Of a DNA stretch of 64,000 bases, positions 25,103 through 34,319 are shown in pieces (position 1 is the stretch's first letter; every line of letters begins with the position of its first letter). Made by a program: the position numbers and the translations under genes. Below the pieces are notes generated by a model that was not told the origin of the DNA, did no database searches, and was given only the letters and a program-made list of their open reading frames with translations. The stretch comes from DATJLY01 sp035604615 (GTDB lineage Bacteria; Pseudomonadota; Alphaproteobacteria; ATCC43930; CGMCC-115725): positions 156,623-220,622 of the forward strand of contig DATNID010000065.1 in the NCBI GenBank assembly GCA_035604615.1. Direction: 5' to 3'.

Positions 25103-25146
25103 GGACCCAAGTTTGACACTCGCCGCCCGCCCCCGCCGGACCGATC

Positions 25147-25401
25147 ATGCCCCTTGCGGTCACGATCGAGGCGGCGACCATGCGATTCGAGCTTTTCCAC
25201 GCCCTCGACGCGGACGTGATGCTGGCAGCCCGCAAGGCGGCGCGGCACGCGGATTCGCGCTTCGTCATCGGCTGGTGGAACGACGGCATCGAGCACCGGC
25301 TGATGTTACTGCCGGAAGGCCACCACGTGACGGAGGAGCGGCCCTTTCACGCTCTCGTGAGAGTTGCGCCTTCGGGTCAGGCGGAGCTCCTCGCGGGCTG
25401 A
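25147..25401 (+). CDS. Short hypothetical protein
   Basis: Not recognised. 84 residues from ATG 25147, or 73 from ATG 25180 (MRFELFHALDADVM), which looks like the better domain start. Contains Trp-Trp in GWWNDGIEHRL. No membrane segment. Its codon use is coding-like. No pathway can be inferred from the neighbours. Confidence 0.5.
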   Translation: MPLAVTIEAATMRFELFHALDADVMLAARKAARHADSRFVIGWWNDGIEHRLMLLPEGHHVTEERPFHALVRVAPSGQAELLAG

Positions 25402-25519
25402 CGAAGCCAGCGCCCAACACGTTTGTTCAAAAGGGTATTTTGCTCTTTCGGACGGGCCTGCAGGGGGCTTGGCGCATGCCAGCCATTCTTTTTGCGTTGC
25501 GAAATAGGACCGAAACAGT

Positions 25520-25548
25520 CTTGAATTTCGGGGGCCGAAGGGTCATGT
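25520..25548 (+). promoter_or_regulatory. Candidate heat-shock (sigma-32) promoter of rpoH
   Basis: CTTGAA (25520-25525), a spacer of exactly 17 bases, then TCATGT (25543-25548) agrees with the alphaproteobacterial sigma-32 pattern CTTGAA-N17-CYATNT. It lies about 125 bases before the rpoH start, leaving a sizeable 5' leader. The rest of 25402-25672 has no gene. Confidence 0.45.
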
Positions 25549-25672
25549 TTGATGACGTAAACCCAGCCGCCCTCTTTCCCCCTACACGCCTGTCGGGCGG
25601 CGATGTCGGCAGACGTGCGACAGAGACGGGCGGGCCCGGTGGGGCCCGATCATCCGTCCCCTCGAGAAGGCC

Positions 25673-26554
25673 ATGAATACGAAGATCGATACCAGTCTCG
25701 TCCGTCTCGTCGAGGAAGCGAAGCGCTTCCCGATGCTGACGGTCGAACGCGAACAGGAGCTCGCCATCAACTGGCGCGACCACGGCGACCGCGCCGCGCT
25801 GCAGGACCTCGTCGGCAGCCATCTGCGCTTGGTCGTCAAGATCGCGCGCGGCTTTTCCGGCTATGGCTTGCCGCTGGCCGACCTCGTTGCGGAGGGCAAT
25901 GTCGGGCTGATGCAGGCGGCCGAGAAGTTCGACCCCGACCGCGGCTTCCGCTTCGCCACCTATGCAATGTGGTGGATCCGCGCCGCCATCCAGGAATACG
26001 TGCTGCATTCCTGGTCGCTGGTGAAGATGGGCACCACGGCGGCCCAGAAGAAGCTGTTCTTCAACCTGCGCAAGCTCAAGGGCCGCATGGAGGAGCTGGA
26101 GCAGGGCGACCTGCCGGCCGAGACCGTGCGCGCCATCGCCATCGAGCTCGACGTCCCGGAGTTCGAGGTGGTCGATATGAACCGACGCCTCGGCGGCGCC
26201 GATACGTCGTTGAACGCACTGGTCGGCAACGACGCCGACAGCGAATGGCTCGAGATGCTGCCCGACGAGCGGCCGAGCCAGGAGACCCTGCTCGCCGACC
26301 GCGAGGAGTTCCAAGGCCGCAAGGAGCGGCTTGGCGCCGCGCTCAAGGTCCTGAACCAGCGCGAGCGCGACATCATCGTCGAGCGCCGCCTCAAGGACGA
26401 TCCCTCGACCCTCGAGGAGCTGTCGCATCGCTATGCCGTGTCGCGCGAGCGCATCCGCCAGATCGAGGTGCGCGCGCTCGAGAAGCTGCGCACCGCGATG
26501 ATGCATCCGGGCGCCTTGCCGGTCCCGGGCCACGACCTCTACGTCGCCGCCTGA
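25673..26554 (+). CDS. rpoH: RNA polymerase sigma-32 factor RpoH
   Basis: Heat-shock sigma factor, 293 residues. The RpoH box QKKLFFNLR is at residues 125-133; region 2 is GLPLADLVAEGNVGLMQAAEKF with FATYAMWWIRAAIQEYV, and region 4 ends with the helix-turn-helix YAVSRERIRQIEVRALEKLR. Its stop TGA (26552-26554) abuts the convergent permease stop with no gap. A sigma-32-like promoter upstream suggests autoregulation, as known for several alphaproteobacterial rpoH genes. Confidence 0.96.
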   Translation: MNTKIDTSLVRLVEEAKRFPMLTVEREQELAINWRDHGDRAALQDLVGSHLRLVVKIARGFSGYGLPLADLVAEGNVGLMQAAEKFDPDRGFRFATYAMWWIRAAIQEYVLHSWSLVKMGTTAAQKKLFFNLRKLKGRMEELEQGDLPAETVRAIAIELDVPEFEVVDMNRRLGGADTSLNALVGNDADSEWLEMLPDERPSQETLLADREEFQGRKERLGAALKVLNQRERDIIVERRLKDDPSTLEELSHRYAVSRERIRQIEVRALEKLRTAMMHPGALPVPGHDLYVAA

Positions 26555-27778
26555 TCATCTCAACGTCAGCACGCCGAGCGCGATCGTCATGATCGCGAGC
26601 GGCGCGCCGACGCGGAAATAGCTCCAGAAGCCGATCTCGATCCCAAGCCGGCGCGCCCGCTCGACCACGATCAGGTTGGCGACCGAGCCGACGATCGTCA
26701 GGTTCCCGGCGAAGGTCGCGGCCATCGCCAGGACCAGCCACGCGCGGTTGGCGTCGGGCAGCATGGCCACAAACGGCTTCAGCATCAGCACCGCCGGGAC
26801 GTTGCTCACCACGTTCGACAGGAGCGCGGCGACCGCAGCCAGCACCGCCGGCCGTGCGAGACCGAGCGCCGCGACGTCATTGGTGACGCCCGCCGCCAGC
26901 AGCGTCTTCTCCATCCCGCCCACCAGGATGAACAGCCCGGCGAACAGCAGCAGCAGCGCCCAGTCGATCTCGGCATAAAGCCGCGCCGGCTTCACCCGGC
27001 GCGTCAACATGAGCAGCGCGCCGATCACGATCGCGACCTTGGCCGGCGGCTGCCCCAGGAAGAAGAACGCGATCATCGCCGCTGTCGCAACGAGCGCGCG
27101 GATCAGCAGCGCGCGGTTCGAGCGCACGCGGAGCATCACGGGCAGCAGCCGCTCGCGCGTCAGGAACTCGGCGCGGAACGAGAGCACGATGATCGCGGCC
27201 GCGAGGACGAGCCCGGCCGCCGCCGCCGGCGACAGCGCCGCGGCGAATTCGCCATAGGGGATGTGCGACAGGCTGCCGATGATGATGTTCTGCGGATTGC
27301 CAGTGATGGTCGCGGCGCTGCCGATGTTCGATGCCATCGCCACACCGAGGAGATAAGGCACCGGGTCGCGCCTCAACACGACCACCGTCTCCGCCACCAA
27401 CGGCGTCAGCATCAGGCACACCGTGTCGTTGACCAGGAACGCCGACAGCGCGCCCGACACCACGATCACGCCGGCGAGTAGCACGGCCGGGTAGCGCGCA
27501 TGACGCGCGATCAGCGCCGCGGACAGGCCGAAGAACCCGGAGAAGCGCAGATTGGCGACCACGATCATCATGCCGAGGAGGAGGGTGATGGTCGCCGGGT
27601 CGATGGCGCGATAGGCCTCGGACAGGGTCAGCGTGCCGCTCGCCACCATTAGGCTCGCGCCCACCAGCGCCGCGCCGGCGCGGTCGAGCCGCACCAGCGG
27701 CAGGCGGCCGAGCGCGATCACGACATAGGATGCGACGAAGATGGCAGCGGCAAGCAGGGCAGGGCTCCGGGTGGGAAT
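26555..27778 (-). CDS. SLC13/ArsB-NhaD family anion permease
   Basis: A polytopic inner-membrane transporter of about 407 residues with roughly eleven hydrophobic segments. The repeated signatures are VNDTVCLMLTPLVAE with ASNIGSAATITGNPQN in the first half and LLSNVVSNVPAVLML with GNLTIVGSVANLIVVE in the second, typical of the ion-transporter superfamily. The start is unclear: no ATG/GTG precedes the first membrane segment, so an ATT at 27778 or a CTG slightly downstream may be used. Substrate unknown. Confidence 0.85.
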   Translation of the reverse strand: MPTRSPALLAAAIFVASYVVIALGRLPLVRLDRAGAALVGASLMVASGTLTLSEAYRAIDPATITLLLGMMIVVANLRFSGFFGLSAALIARHARYPAVLLAGVIVVSGALSAFLVNDTVCLMLTPLVAETVVVLRRDPVPYLLGVAMASNIGSAATITGNPQNIIIGSLSHIPYGEFAAALSPAAAAGLVLAAAIIVLSFRAEFLTRERLLPVMLRVRSNRALLIRALVATAAMIAFFFLGQPPAKVAIVIGALLMLTRRVKPARLYAEIDWALLLLFAGLFILVGGMEKTLLAAGVTNDVAALGLARPAVLAAVAALLSNVVSNVPAVLMLKPFVAMLPDANRAWLVLAMAATFAGNLTIVGSVANLIVVERARRLGIEIGFWSYFRVGAPLAIMTIALGVLTLR

Positions 27779-27822
27779 CGCCCTACTTTGCCGCGCCGGA
27801 GTCCACGCGGGAAGCGGCGGCG

Positions 27823-28989
27823 CTAATGCAGCGGCGCGCCACCGGCCTTGCTCACGGTTTCCCAGGTTCCGGCGGTCGGGCTCCACTGCGTCAACACGCC
27901 GTCGCTGATGTCGAGGCCGCGCTGCGGCACCTTGACGAAATCGTAGACGCCGTCGACGCCCGGCCGCGCGGTCTGGCTGGCGATGAACTCGCGCACCTGC
28001 TTGGCGGTCGCCTGCGGGCCGTATTGGCGCAGGGCCGCAACCACCGTCATGGTCGCGTCCCACGGCAGGTCGGAGGACTGGTCAGGCTTGATCCCGGCCG
28101 CGGCGAAGGCGCCGAAATAAACCTTGTGCGCATCGGCGACGCCTTGCGGCAGCGCCTTATTGTCGGTGACGACCCATTGCGGCGCCCCCATGAGCAGCCG
28201 CTTCGGCAGGAAGTCGGCATATTGCTTCATCTGCGCATAGGTCATGTTGCCGGCGGTGGTGACCACCGGCACGTCGAGACCGGACTGCACGATGGCCTTG
28301 AAGATGGTCGCGATCGGCGTCCCCGTGCTCCACGCGATGAAGGCCTGGGGATGGGCCGCCTTGACGGTCTCGAGCTGCGCCGAGACGCTCATGTCGGTGA
28401 TGTTGAAATGGGCGGTGGCGACGATCTCCATGTCCTTGTTCTCGGGCAGCGCCAGGGCCGTCTTGACGCCGTTCTCGGCATCTTGGCCGGTGGCATCGCT
28501 GCTGAACATCAGCGCGACCCGCTTCCAGCCCTTGAGGCGCAAGTAGCGGACCGACGCGCGGATGAGGTCGACGGTGGAGATGCTGGCGCTGAAGACATAG
28601 CCGGGATCGGGATGAATGCCGGGCGAGAAGCAGTATTCGACCGGGCCGTCGTTCATCAGCGGGGCCATGGCCCGGCAACTCGCCACCAGCGACGAGCCGA
28701 GCAGCACGGCGGGCTTCTTCGCGAGCAGGCCCGTCGTGAGCTGCACCGAGGTTTGCGGGTTCGACTCGTCGTCGTGGAAAACGAGCTGCAGCGGATCGCC
28801 CTTTATGCCGCCCGATCCGTTGACGACCTTCTCGGCGAGCTGCATCGATTGCTGCTCGCCCTTGCCGAGAAAGGCGGCCCCGCCGGTCAGCGGCATCACC
28901 ACGTCAATCACGTAAGGCGTCGCCGCGCTGGCCGGCGCCGCCAGAGGCGGGACGGCAAGCGCCGCCGCCAGCGCGAGGTGCGTCTTCAT
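27823..28989 (-). CDS. ABC transporter substrate-binding protein (branched-chain amino acid type)
   Basis: Periplasmic binding protein of the LivJ-like family (PBP fold I), 388 residues, with a Sec signal (MKTHLALAAALAVPPLAAPASA). VVMPLTGGAAFLGKGEQQ and NGSGGIKGDPLQLVFHDDES mark the N-lobe. A ggggagga site precedes ATG 28989. No LivHMGF permease or ATPase genes are adjacent, so partners must be elsewhere. The next gene on this strand is an MFS transporter, suggesting uptake of an amino acid or aromatic acid. Confidence 0.88.
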   Translation of the reverse strand: MKTHLALAAALAVPPLAAPASAATPYVIDVVMPLTGGAAFLGKGEQQSMQLAEKVVNGSGGIKGDPLQLVFHDDESNPQTSVQLTTGLLAKKPAVLLGSSLVASCRAMAPLMNDGPVEYCFSPGIHPDPGYVFSASISTVDLIRASVRYLRLKGWKRVALMFSSDATGQDAENGVKTALALPENKDMEIVATAHFNITDMSVSAQLETVKAAHPQAFIAWSTGTPIATIFKAIVQSGLDVPVVTTAGNMTYAQMKQYADFLPKRLLMGAPQWVVTDNKALPQGVADAHKVYFGAFAAAGIKPDQSSDLPWDATMTVVAALRQYGPQATAKQVREFIASQTARPGVDGVYDFVKVPQRGLDISDGVLTQWSPTAGTWETVSKAGGAPLH

Positions 28990-29041
28990 GGCATGTCCTC
29001 CCCAATCGTTCGTTTCTCGACGCATACCGGAGATGACGTGT

Positions 29042-30430
29042 TCACACCGCCGTGCTCAGCGGCGTCCCCTTGTCGAGCGCGCCGTCGAGCTCCTCGATGG
29101 TGCTGCCGCGCGTCTCGAAGGCGATGAACACGATCGCGACGATCGCGAGCACATACCAGGCGGCAAAGTAGTTGAAGGACGGCACCAGCGCCGCGAGCGT
29201 CGCCTTGGGGCTGACATAGTCGGACGCGCCGGCGATCACGGCGAGCCCGGCCGGGCCGATGAACTTGCCGAGATTGGCCGTGCCGTAGGTAAGGCCGAAG
29301 CCGCTAGCGCGCAACCGTCCCGGCCACAGCTCCGTCATGTACGGAAAGATGATCGCAAAGCCGGCGCCGGGCCCGAAGAAGTTGTGCGCCATGACGAGGA
29401 CGTAGAAGACCGAGATCGTGCCGATGAAGACGCTGTGCAGATATCCGGCAAGCGACACGCATGCCGCCGCCGTGAGCAAGGTCAGCACTCCGCCGGCGCG
29501 GCGGCCCAGCGCGTCGGAAAGCCATGACCCGGCGATTCGCCCGGCGACACCGGCAAGGCCGGTCCAGATCGCGAGATACGCTCCCTCCGCCGGCGGGACC
29601 TTCAACACCATCACGAACAACACGACCGTCCACAGCGACAGGCCCGCAGGGCCCACCTGGCTGAGGCCGATCATGCACCCGGCGAAGATGCTGCGCGGGT
29701 ATTTGAACAGCTCGAGCCATGACGTCTTGACCGGCGCCGGCAGGCTGCTCGGCAAGGCGATCTCGCTGGGATCGATCTTGAGCGCCCAGGCGAGCGAGCG
29801 GCGGGCCTCGGCGGCCCGCCCCTGGGAGATGAGCCAGCGCGGCGATTCCGGGACCCAGACGCGGATCATGAAGGCGAGCAGCGCCGGCACCAGGCCGCAG
29901 ACGAACAGGCCGCGCCAGCCGACGATCGGCCCCAGGAACGCGCTCAAGGCCGCGGCCAGGATCGCGCCGGCCGGCAGCATGCTGGTCGACAATCCGCTCA
30001 CCCAGCCGCGCTTCGAGGCGGGCACGAATTCGGCGATCAGCGGCAGGTCGACCACCGGCATGCCGCCTACCCCCAGCCCGACGATGAAGCGCATGACTAC
30101 GAGGTAGATCCAGTTGTGGCCAGGGGTCAGCGCCATGGCGCCGGTGCCGAGCGAGAAGATCAGCACTGTCATCATGAAAACGTTGCGGCGGCCGATCTTG
30201 TCGCCGAGCCAGCCGAAGAAATAACCGCCCGGCACCGCCGCCACGCCCGACGAGAACAGGATCGCCCCCGACTGGCCGTAGGTCAGGTGCCAGTCGCCGA
30301 TGAAGAACGCCAGGACGTAGCCGATCAGGAAGAAGTCGAAGAAATCCATCATCGTCGACAGCAGGCACGCGATGAATATCTTCCATTGATTGACGGTAAG
30401 CGTCTGCTGCCGCTCGAGCAGGTCAAGCAT
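29042..30430 (-). CDS. MFS metabolite:H+ symporter
   Basis: A 12-segment major-facilitator transporter of 462 residues of the sugar/aromatic-acid symporter kind. Conserved loops are GWLGDKIGRRNV (loop 2-3), VGGMPVVDLPLIAEFVP and PESPRWLISQGR. ATG 30430 follows a strong ggagggc site. It precedes the binding-protein gene on the same strand by about 50 bases, so they are likely cotranscribed. Substrate unknown. Confidence 0.88.
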   Translation of the reverse strand: MLDLLERQQTLTVNQWKIFIACLLSTMMDFFDFFLIGYVLAFFIGDWHLTYGQSGAILFSSGVAAVPGGYFFGWLGDKIGRRNVFMMTVLIFSLGTGAMALTPGHNWIYLVVMRFIVGLGVGGMPVVDLPLIAEFVPASKRGWVSGLSTSMLPAGAILAAALSAFLGPIVGWRGLFVCGLVPALLAFMIRVWVPESPRWLISQGRAAEARRSLAWALKIDPSEIALPSSLPAPVKTSWLELFKYPRSIFAGCMIGLSQVGPAGLSLWTVVLFVMVLKVPPAEGAYLAIWTGLAGVAGRIAGSWLSDALGRRAGGVLTLLTAAACVSLAGYLHSVFIGTISVFYVLVMAHNFFGPGAGFAIIFPYMTELWPGRLRASGFGLTYGTANLGKFIGPAGLAVIAGASDYVSPKATLAALVPSFNYFAAWYVLAIVAIVFIAFETRGSTIEELDGALDKGTPLSTAV

Positions 30431-30699
30431 GAAGCCCTCCCGTTGAACGATGCATCCGATCGCTTGCGCTTCGCGGCGCGACGACGGTGCGTGTTCTTTT
30501 TTTGGCGCGTAATTTGCAGTCCGGGCCGCCAGGCGCGGCGAGGGACCGGCGACCTGACTACTCCGATTTGCTTTCACCGGCAAGCGTAAAGTGATCCTTC
30601 CTTCGGGCGAATCGCGCCGTTCATTGCTGCGGCGATTTCGTGGCGGCGCGCTGATCCGTCTCCCGCGCCAAGCCGCATCCATGCTACAAGCGCGCCGTG

Positions 30700-32637
30700 A
30701 TGGCTTCGTCAGGGCGATCCGATTCGCGCGCCAAGGTGCCGCGCGGCAAGTGGTGGCGCGCCAAGTGGGTGCGCTGGACCCTCGTCGCCGGATTGTGGGC
30801 GATGATCCTCGGCGTTGGCGTGCTCGGCTATTTCGCGCTGACCTTGCCCGACACCAACGACCTAACCTTGGCGCAGCGGCGGCCGTCGGTGACGCTGTTG
30901 GCGGCGGACGGCTCGCTGGTGGCGACGTTCGGCGATTTGTTCGGCGAGCCGCTGCGCTTGAAGGAGATGCCGCGCTATCTGCCGGACGCGGTGATCGCCA
31001 CCGAGGACCGGCGTTTCTACCATCATTTCGGCATCGACCCCTGGGGTCTGATGCGTGCGGCCTTTACAAATCTGCGCGCCGGCCACGTCGTCCAGGGCGG
31101 CAGCACCATCACCCAGCAGCTCGCCAAGAACCTCTTCCTCACCAACGAGCGCACCTTTTCGCGCAAGATCCAGGAGACGCTGCTCGCGCTCTGGCTCGAG
31201 CATAAATTCACCAAGGACCAGATCCTCGAGATCTATCTCAACCGGGTCTATCTCGGCACCGGCGCCTATGGCGTCGATGCCGCGGCGCACCGCTATTTCG
31301 GCAAGTCGGCGCGCAACCTGACGCTCTACGAGGCGGCGGTCATTGCCGGGTTGCTGAAGGCACCGACGCGCTTCAGCCCGGCGCGCGACAGCGAACGCGC
31401 CGCCGAGCGGGCGCAGCAGGTGCTGGCCAACATGGTCGATACCGGCGCCATCACCCAGGCCCAGGCCGGCGCCGCCTTGTCGAACCAGAAGCGCGAGCTC
31501 GCGGTCGCGTCGCGCACGCCGCCCGGCAGCCGCTATTTCGCCGACTGGGTGGCAGAGCAGGTGGCGCGCCTCCACGAGGCGCAAGGGCGCGACATCGTGG
31601 TGGTGACGACGCTATCGCCCAAGCTCGAGGCCGCGGCCGAGAGCGCGATCAACGCGACCTTGGAGCGCGACGGCGGCAAGGACAATGTCGAGCAGGGCGC
31701 GCTGGTCGCCATGACGCCCGACGGCGCGGTGCGCGCCATGGTGGGCGGGCGCGACTATGCCGAGAGCCAGTTCAACCGTGCGACTCAGGCGCTGCGCCAG
31801 CCAGGCTCGTCATTCAAGCCGATCGTCTATCTCGCCGCGCTCGAGCGCGGGGTCACGCCGGGCGACATGGTCAACGACCACCGCATCCGCATCGGCAAGT
31901 GGGAGCCGCGCAATTTCGACAACAAGTATATGGGCGAAGTAACCGTTGCCGAGGCGCTGGCGCAGTCGCTGAACTCGGTGTCGGCGCAGCTTTTGGAGCG
32001 TGCCGGCGTCGACACCGTGATCGAGACCGCGCATCGACTGGGCATCGGCAGCCCGCTCACGCGCGACGCCAGCCTCGCGCTTGGCACCGGCGAGGTGACG
32101 CTCATGGATCTGACCTCGGCCTATTGCGCTTTCGCCAGCGGCGGCATCGGCGCCTGGCCCTACGGCATCACCGAGATCCGCGACACCGGCGGCGCGGTGC
32201 TGTGGCGGCGCGCGGGCGAGGGGCCGGGCCGCGTCATCGATCCCGGCCTCGCCGGCGAGATGAACCAGATGCTCGCCGGCGTGATGTCGCACGGCACCGG
32301 CAAGGGCGCGCAGCTCGACCGGCCGGACGCGGGCAAGACCGGAACGACGCAGGATTTCCACGACGCGCTGTTCGTCGGCTACACCGCCGACCTCGTCGCC
32401 GGCGTGTGGTTCGGCAACGACGACAACTCGGCGATGAAGAACGTCACCGGCGGTACGCTCCCGGCCCGGACCTGGAAGGCGTTCATGGTGCCGGCGACGC
32501 AGGGCATGCCGGTGCGGCTCTTGCCGTCAGGGGGCGAGGGCGCCGCGCGGGTCGCCTCGGCCGCCGCGCCGGAAGGAAACGATCAGCCGAACGTGCTCGA
32601 GCGGCTGCTGCACTCGATCTTTGGCGGCGGAAAATAG
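30700..32637 (+). CDS. Class A penicillin-binding protein (PBP1A-like)
   Basis: Bifunctional peptidoglycan glycan polymerase and transpeptidase, about 645 residues, anchored by one N-terminal segment (LVAGLWAMILGVGVLGYFAL). The GT51 domain has EDRRFYHHFG (about residue 103) with the catalytic Glu and GGSTITQQLAKNLF. The transpeptidase has SxxK (S371-S-F-K), SxN (S424-L-N) and KTG (K547). Numbering is from the GTG at 30697; ATG 30700 is used here. Shorter than E. coli PBP1A because the OB insert is missing. Confidence 0.94.
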   Translation: MASSGRSDSRAKVPRGKWWRAKWVRWTLVAGLWAMILGVGVLGYFALTLPDTNDLTLAQRRPSVTLLAADGSLVATFGDLFGEPLRLKEMPRYLPDAVIATEDRRFYHHFGIDPWGLMRAAFTNLRAGHVVQGGSTITQQLAKNLFLTNERTFSRKIQETLLALWLEHKFTKDQILEIYLNRVYLGTGAYGVDAAAHRYFGKSARNLTLYEAAVIAGLLKAPTRFSPARDSERAAERAQQVLANMVDTGAITQAQAGAALSNQKRELAVASRTPPGSRYFADWVAEQVARLHEAQGRDIVVVTTLSPKLEAAAESAINATLERDGGKDNVEQGALVAMTPDGAVRAMVGGRDYAESQFNRATQALRQPGSSFKPIVYLAALERGVTPGDMVNDHRIRIGKWEPRNFDNKYMGEVTVAEALAQSLNSVSAQLLERAGVDTVIETAHRLGIGSPLTRDASLALGTGEVTLMDLTSAYCAFASGGIGAWPYGITEIRDTGGAVLWRRAGEGPGRVIDPGLAGEMNQMLAGVMSHGTGKGAQLDRPDAGKTGTTQDFHDALFVGYTADLVAGVWFGNDDNSAMKNVTGGTLPARTWKAFMVPATQGMPVRLLPSGGEGAARVASAAAPEGNDQPNVLERLLHSIFGGGK

Positions 32638-32641
32638 GGCT

Positions 32642-32968
32642 TCAGTTGCTCGCCATGCAGCTGCGGTAATAGCTCGCCGCGGCGTTGTTGGGGCCGTCGC
32701 CGACATGGTCCAGCGCAAAGCGGATGATCGCCATGGCCGCGTCGTCCTCGGTCTTGGTCTCGGGCGAGGGGCGATAGCCCTGGTCCTGCCCGGTGCGGAG
32801 GATGGCGAGGAAGGTCTCCGGCGTGGTGGCCGCATCCTGCCGCTTCATCACCACCAGGGTGCGGACGATGTTGGCGCCGTCCTGGCACGCCGAGGCGAGC
32901 GCGGCCTGCATAGGCGCCGCGAGCAGCAATGCAGTCGCGGCGGCAGTCGAGATGACGATGCGTTTCAC
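32642..32968 (-). CDS. Small secreted hypothetical protein
   Basis: Not recognised. 108 residues with a clear signal sequence (MKRIVISTAAATALLLAAPM, cut near ALA). The mature part of about 80 residues has two Cys (in SACQDG and YRSCMAS) that could pair, and resembles in size small periplasmic immunity-type proteins, but no toxin gene is near. It is convergent with the PBP gene, four bases apart. Confidence 0.7.
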   Translation of the reverse strand: MKRIVISTAAATALLLAAPMQAALASACQDGANIVRTLVVMKRQDAATTPETFLAILRTGQDQGYRPSPETKTEDDAAMAIIRFALDHVGDGPNNAAASYYRSCMASN

Positions 32969-33059
32969 GGGCTCCGCCCCAGTCGCAGATGGCGAGGGTT
33001 AAGAGCCTATCCCCCCAATCTTCAACAGGTGGTTAAACATGGCGCGCCGGAAGGGCGCC

Positions 33060-34247
33060 TCAGAGCGGCGCGGCCTCGGACGGCAGGCCCAGCGCGAGGC
33101 GGCCCCACAGCGTGCCGTTGACGTCCCAGCTCAGCGCGTAGTGCGCGTTGGCGGCGGCGACGTCGCGCAGCGCGCGCTGCACCGGCTGGTCGAGATAAAC
33201 GGCGGCGCCGCCCATCGCGGTGAATACCAGCTCCACCGCCTTGGTGCACATGCTGGCGGCATAGGCGCCGTCGCGGCGCCAGCGTGCCTTGTCCTCGATG
33301 CTGAGCGCGGCGCCGCGCTCGGTGGTGCGTGTCGCCTCGTCGCAATCCTTGAGCACCAGCGCCGCCGCGATGTCGGCGAGCGCCGCGGCCTCGGCCAGGC
33401 GAAGCTGCACGCTTGCGAGATCGGCGAGCTTCTTCCCGGTATAGGCGCCGATCCGGTTCTTGATGCCGTCGCGATAGTCCGCGATCGCGCCCTCGGCGAT
33501 GCCGAGCGAGACTGCCGCCACCACGAACGAGAAGAGGCCCAGCGCCGGCAGCTTGTAGAGCGCGCCGGGATTGACCGCGCTGCCCGGCGTAGCACCCCCC
33601 GCGATGGCGGCCAGCGGCAAGGTGCGGTGCGCGGGCACGAAGACATCATTCATCTCGACATCCTTGCTGCCGGTGCCGCGCAGGCCGGTGACGAACCAGG
33701 TGTCGATGATGCGGTAATCCGCCGCCGCGACCAGGAAGACGCGCTGCTCCACGGCGCGGTCGCGCTCGTCGCGGACGATGGCGCCCACCAGGTTCCAGCG
33801 CGCCGGGTCGATGCCGCTCGAGAACGGCCAGCGTCCGCTCAGCACATAGCCGCCCTCGACTTCGCGCGCGCGGCCGCCCGGAAACACGAAGGCGGAGCCG
33901 ATGAGGTCGTCGGGCGAGGCGTCCCACACCTCGTCCTGCGCCTCCTTGGGCCACATGCCGAGCATCCAGTGATGGCTCGCGAGGTTGGTCAGCACCCAGC
34001 CAGTCGAGCCGCAGCCGCGCGCCACGATCGCACCCAGCTCCACGAGCGCGCGCAGCGGCAGCTCGCTGCCGCCGACGCGGCGCGGCTGCAGCATGCGGAA
34101 CAGTCCGCTCGCATGGAGATCGGCGATGGTTTCGTCGGGCAGGCGGCGCAGCTCCTCGGCCTGGCGCGCGCGCGCGCGTAAGGTCGGCACGAGCGCCTCC
34201 GCCCGCGCCTTGAGCGTCGCGAAATCGGGCGGAGAAACCACTGCCAT
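33060..34247 (-). CDS. Acyl-CoA-dehydrogenase-fold flavin monooxygenase (HsaA/HpaB-like)
   Basis: 395 residues from ATG 34247 (an in-frame ATG at 34286 is possible). ARGCGSTGWVLTNLASHHWML, quoted in part, and the C-terminal helical bundle fit the flavin-dependent hydroxylases HsaA/DszC rather than true dehydrogenases; the dehydrogenase catalytic Glu is not evident. Such enzymes need a flavin reductase, not seen nearby. Substrate probably aromatic, unproven. Confidence 0.82.
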   Translation of the reverse strand: MAVVSPPDFATLKARAEALVPTLRARARQAEELRRLPDETIADLHASGLFRMLQPRRVGGSELPLRALVELGAIVARGCGSTGWVLTNLASHHWMLGMWPKEAQDEVWDASPDDLIGSAFVFPGGRAREVEGGYVLSGRWPFSSGIDPARWNLVGAIVRDERDRAVEQRVFLVAAADYRIIDTWFVTGLRGTGSKDVEMNDVFVPAHRTLPLAAIAGGATPGSAVNPGALYKLPALGLFSFVVAAVSLGIAEGAIADYRDGIKNRIGAYTGKKLADLASVQLRLAEAAALADIAAALVLKDCDEATRTTERGAALSIEDKARWRRDGAYAASMCTKAVELVFTAMGGAAVYLDQPVQRALRDVAAANAHYALSWDVNGTLWGRLALGLPSEAAPL

Positions 34248-34319
34248 GCGCGCCACCGTCGGGGATCGGGCGGCGATAAATCCCATGCCGCGCCGGCAGC
34301 GTCAATCGGCGTCCGCTTC

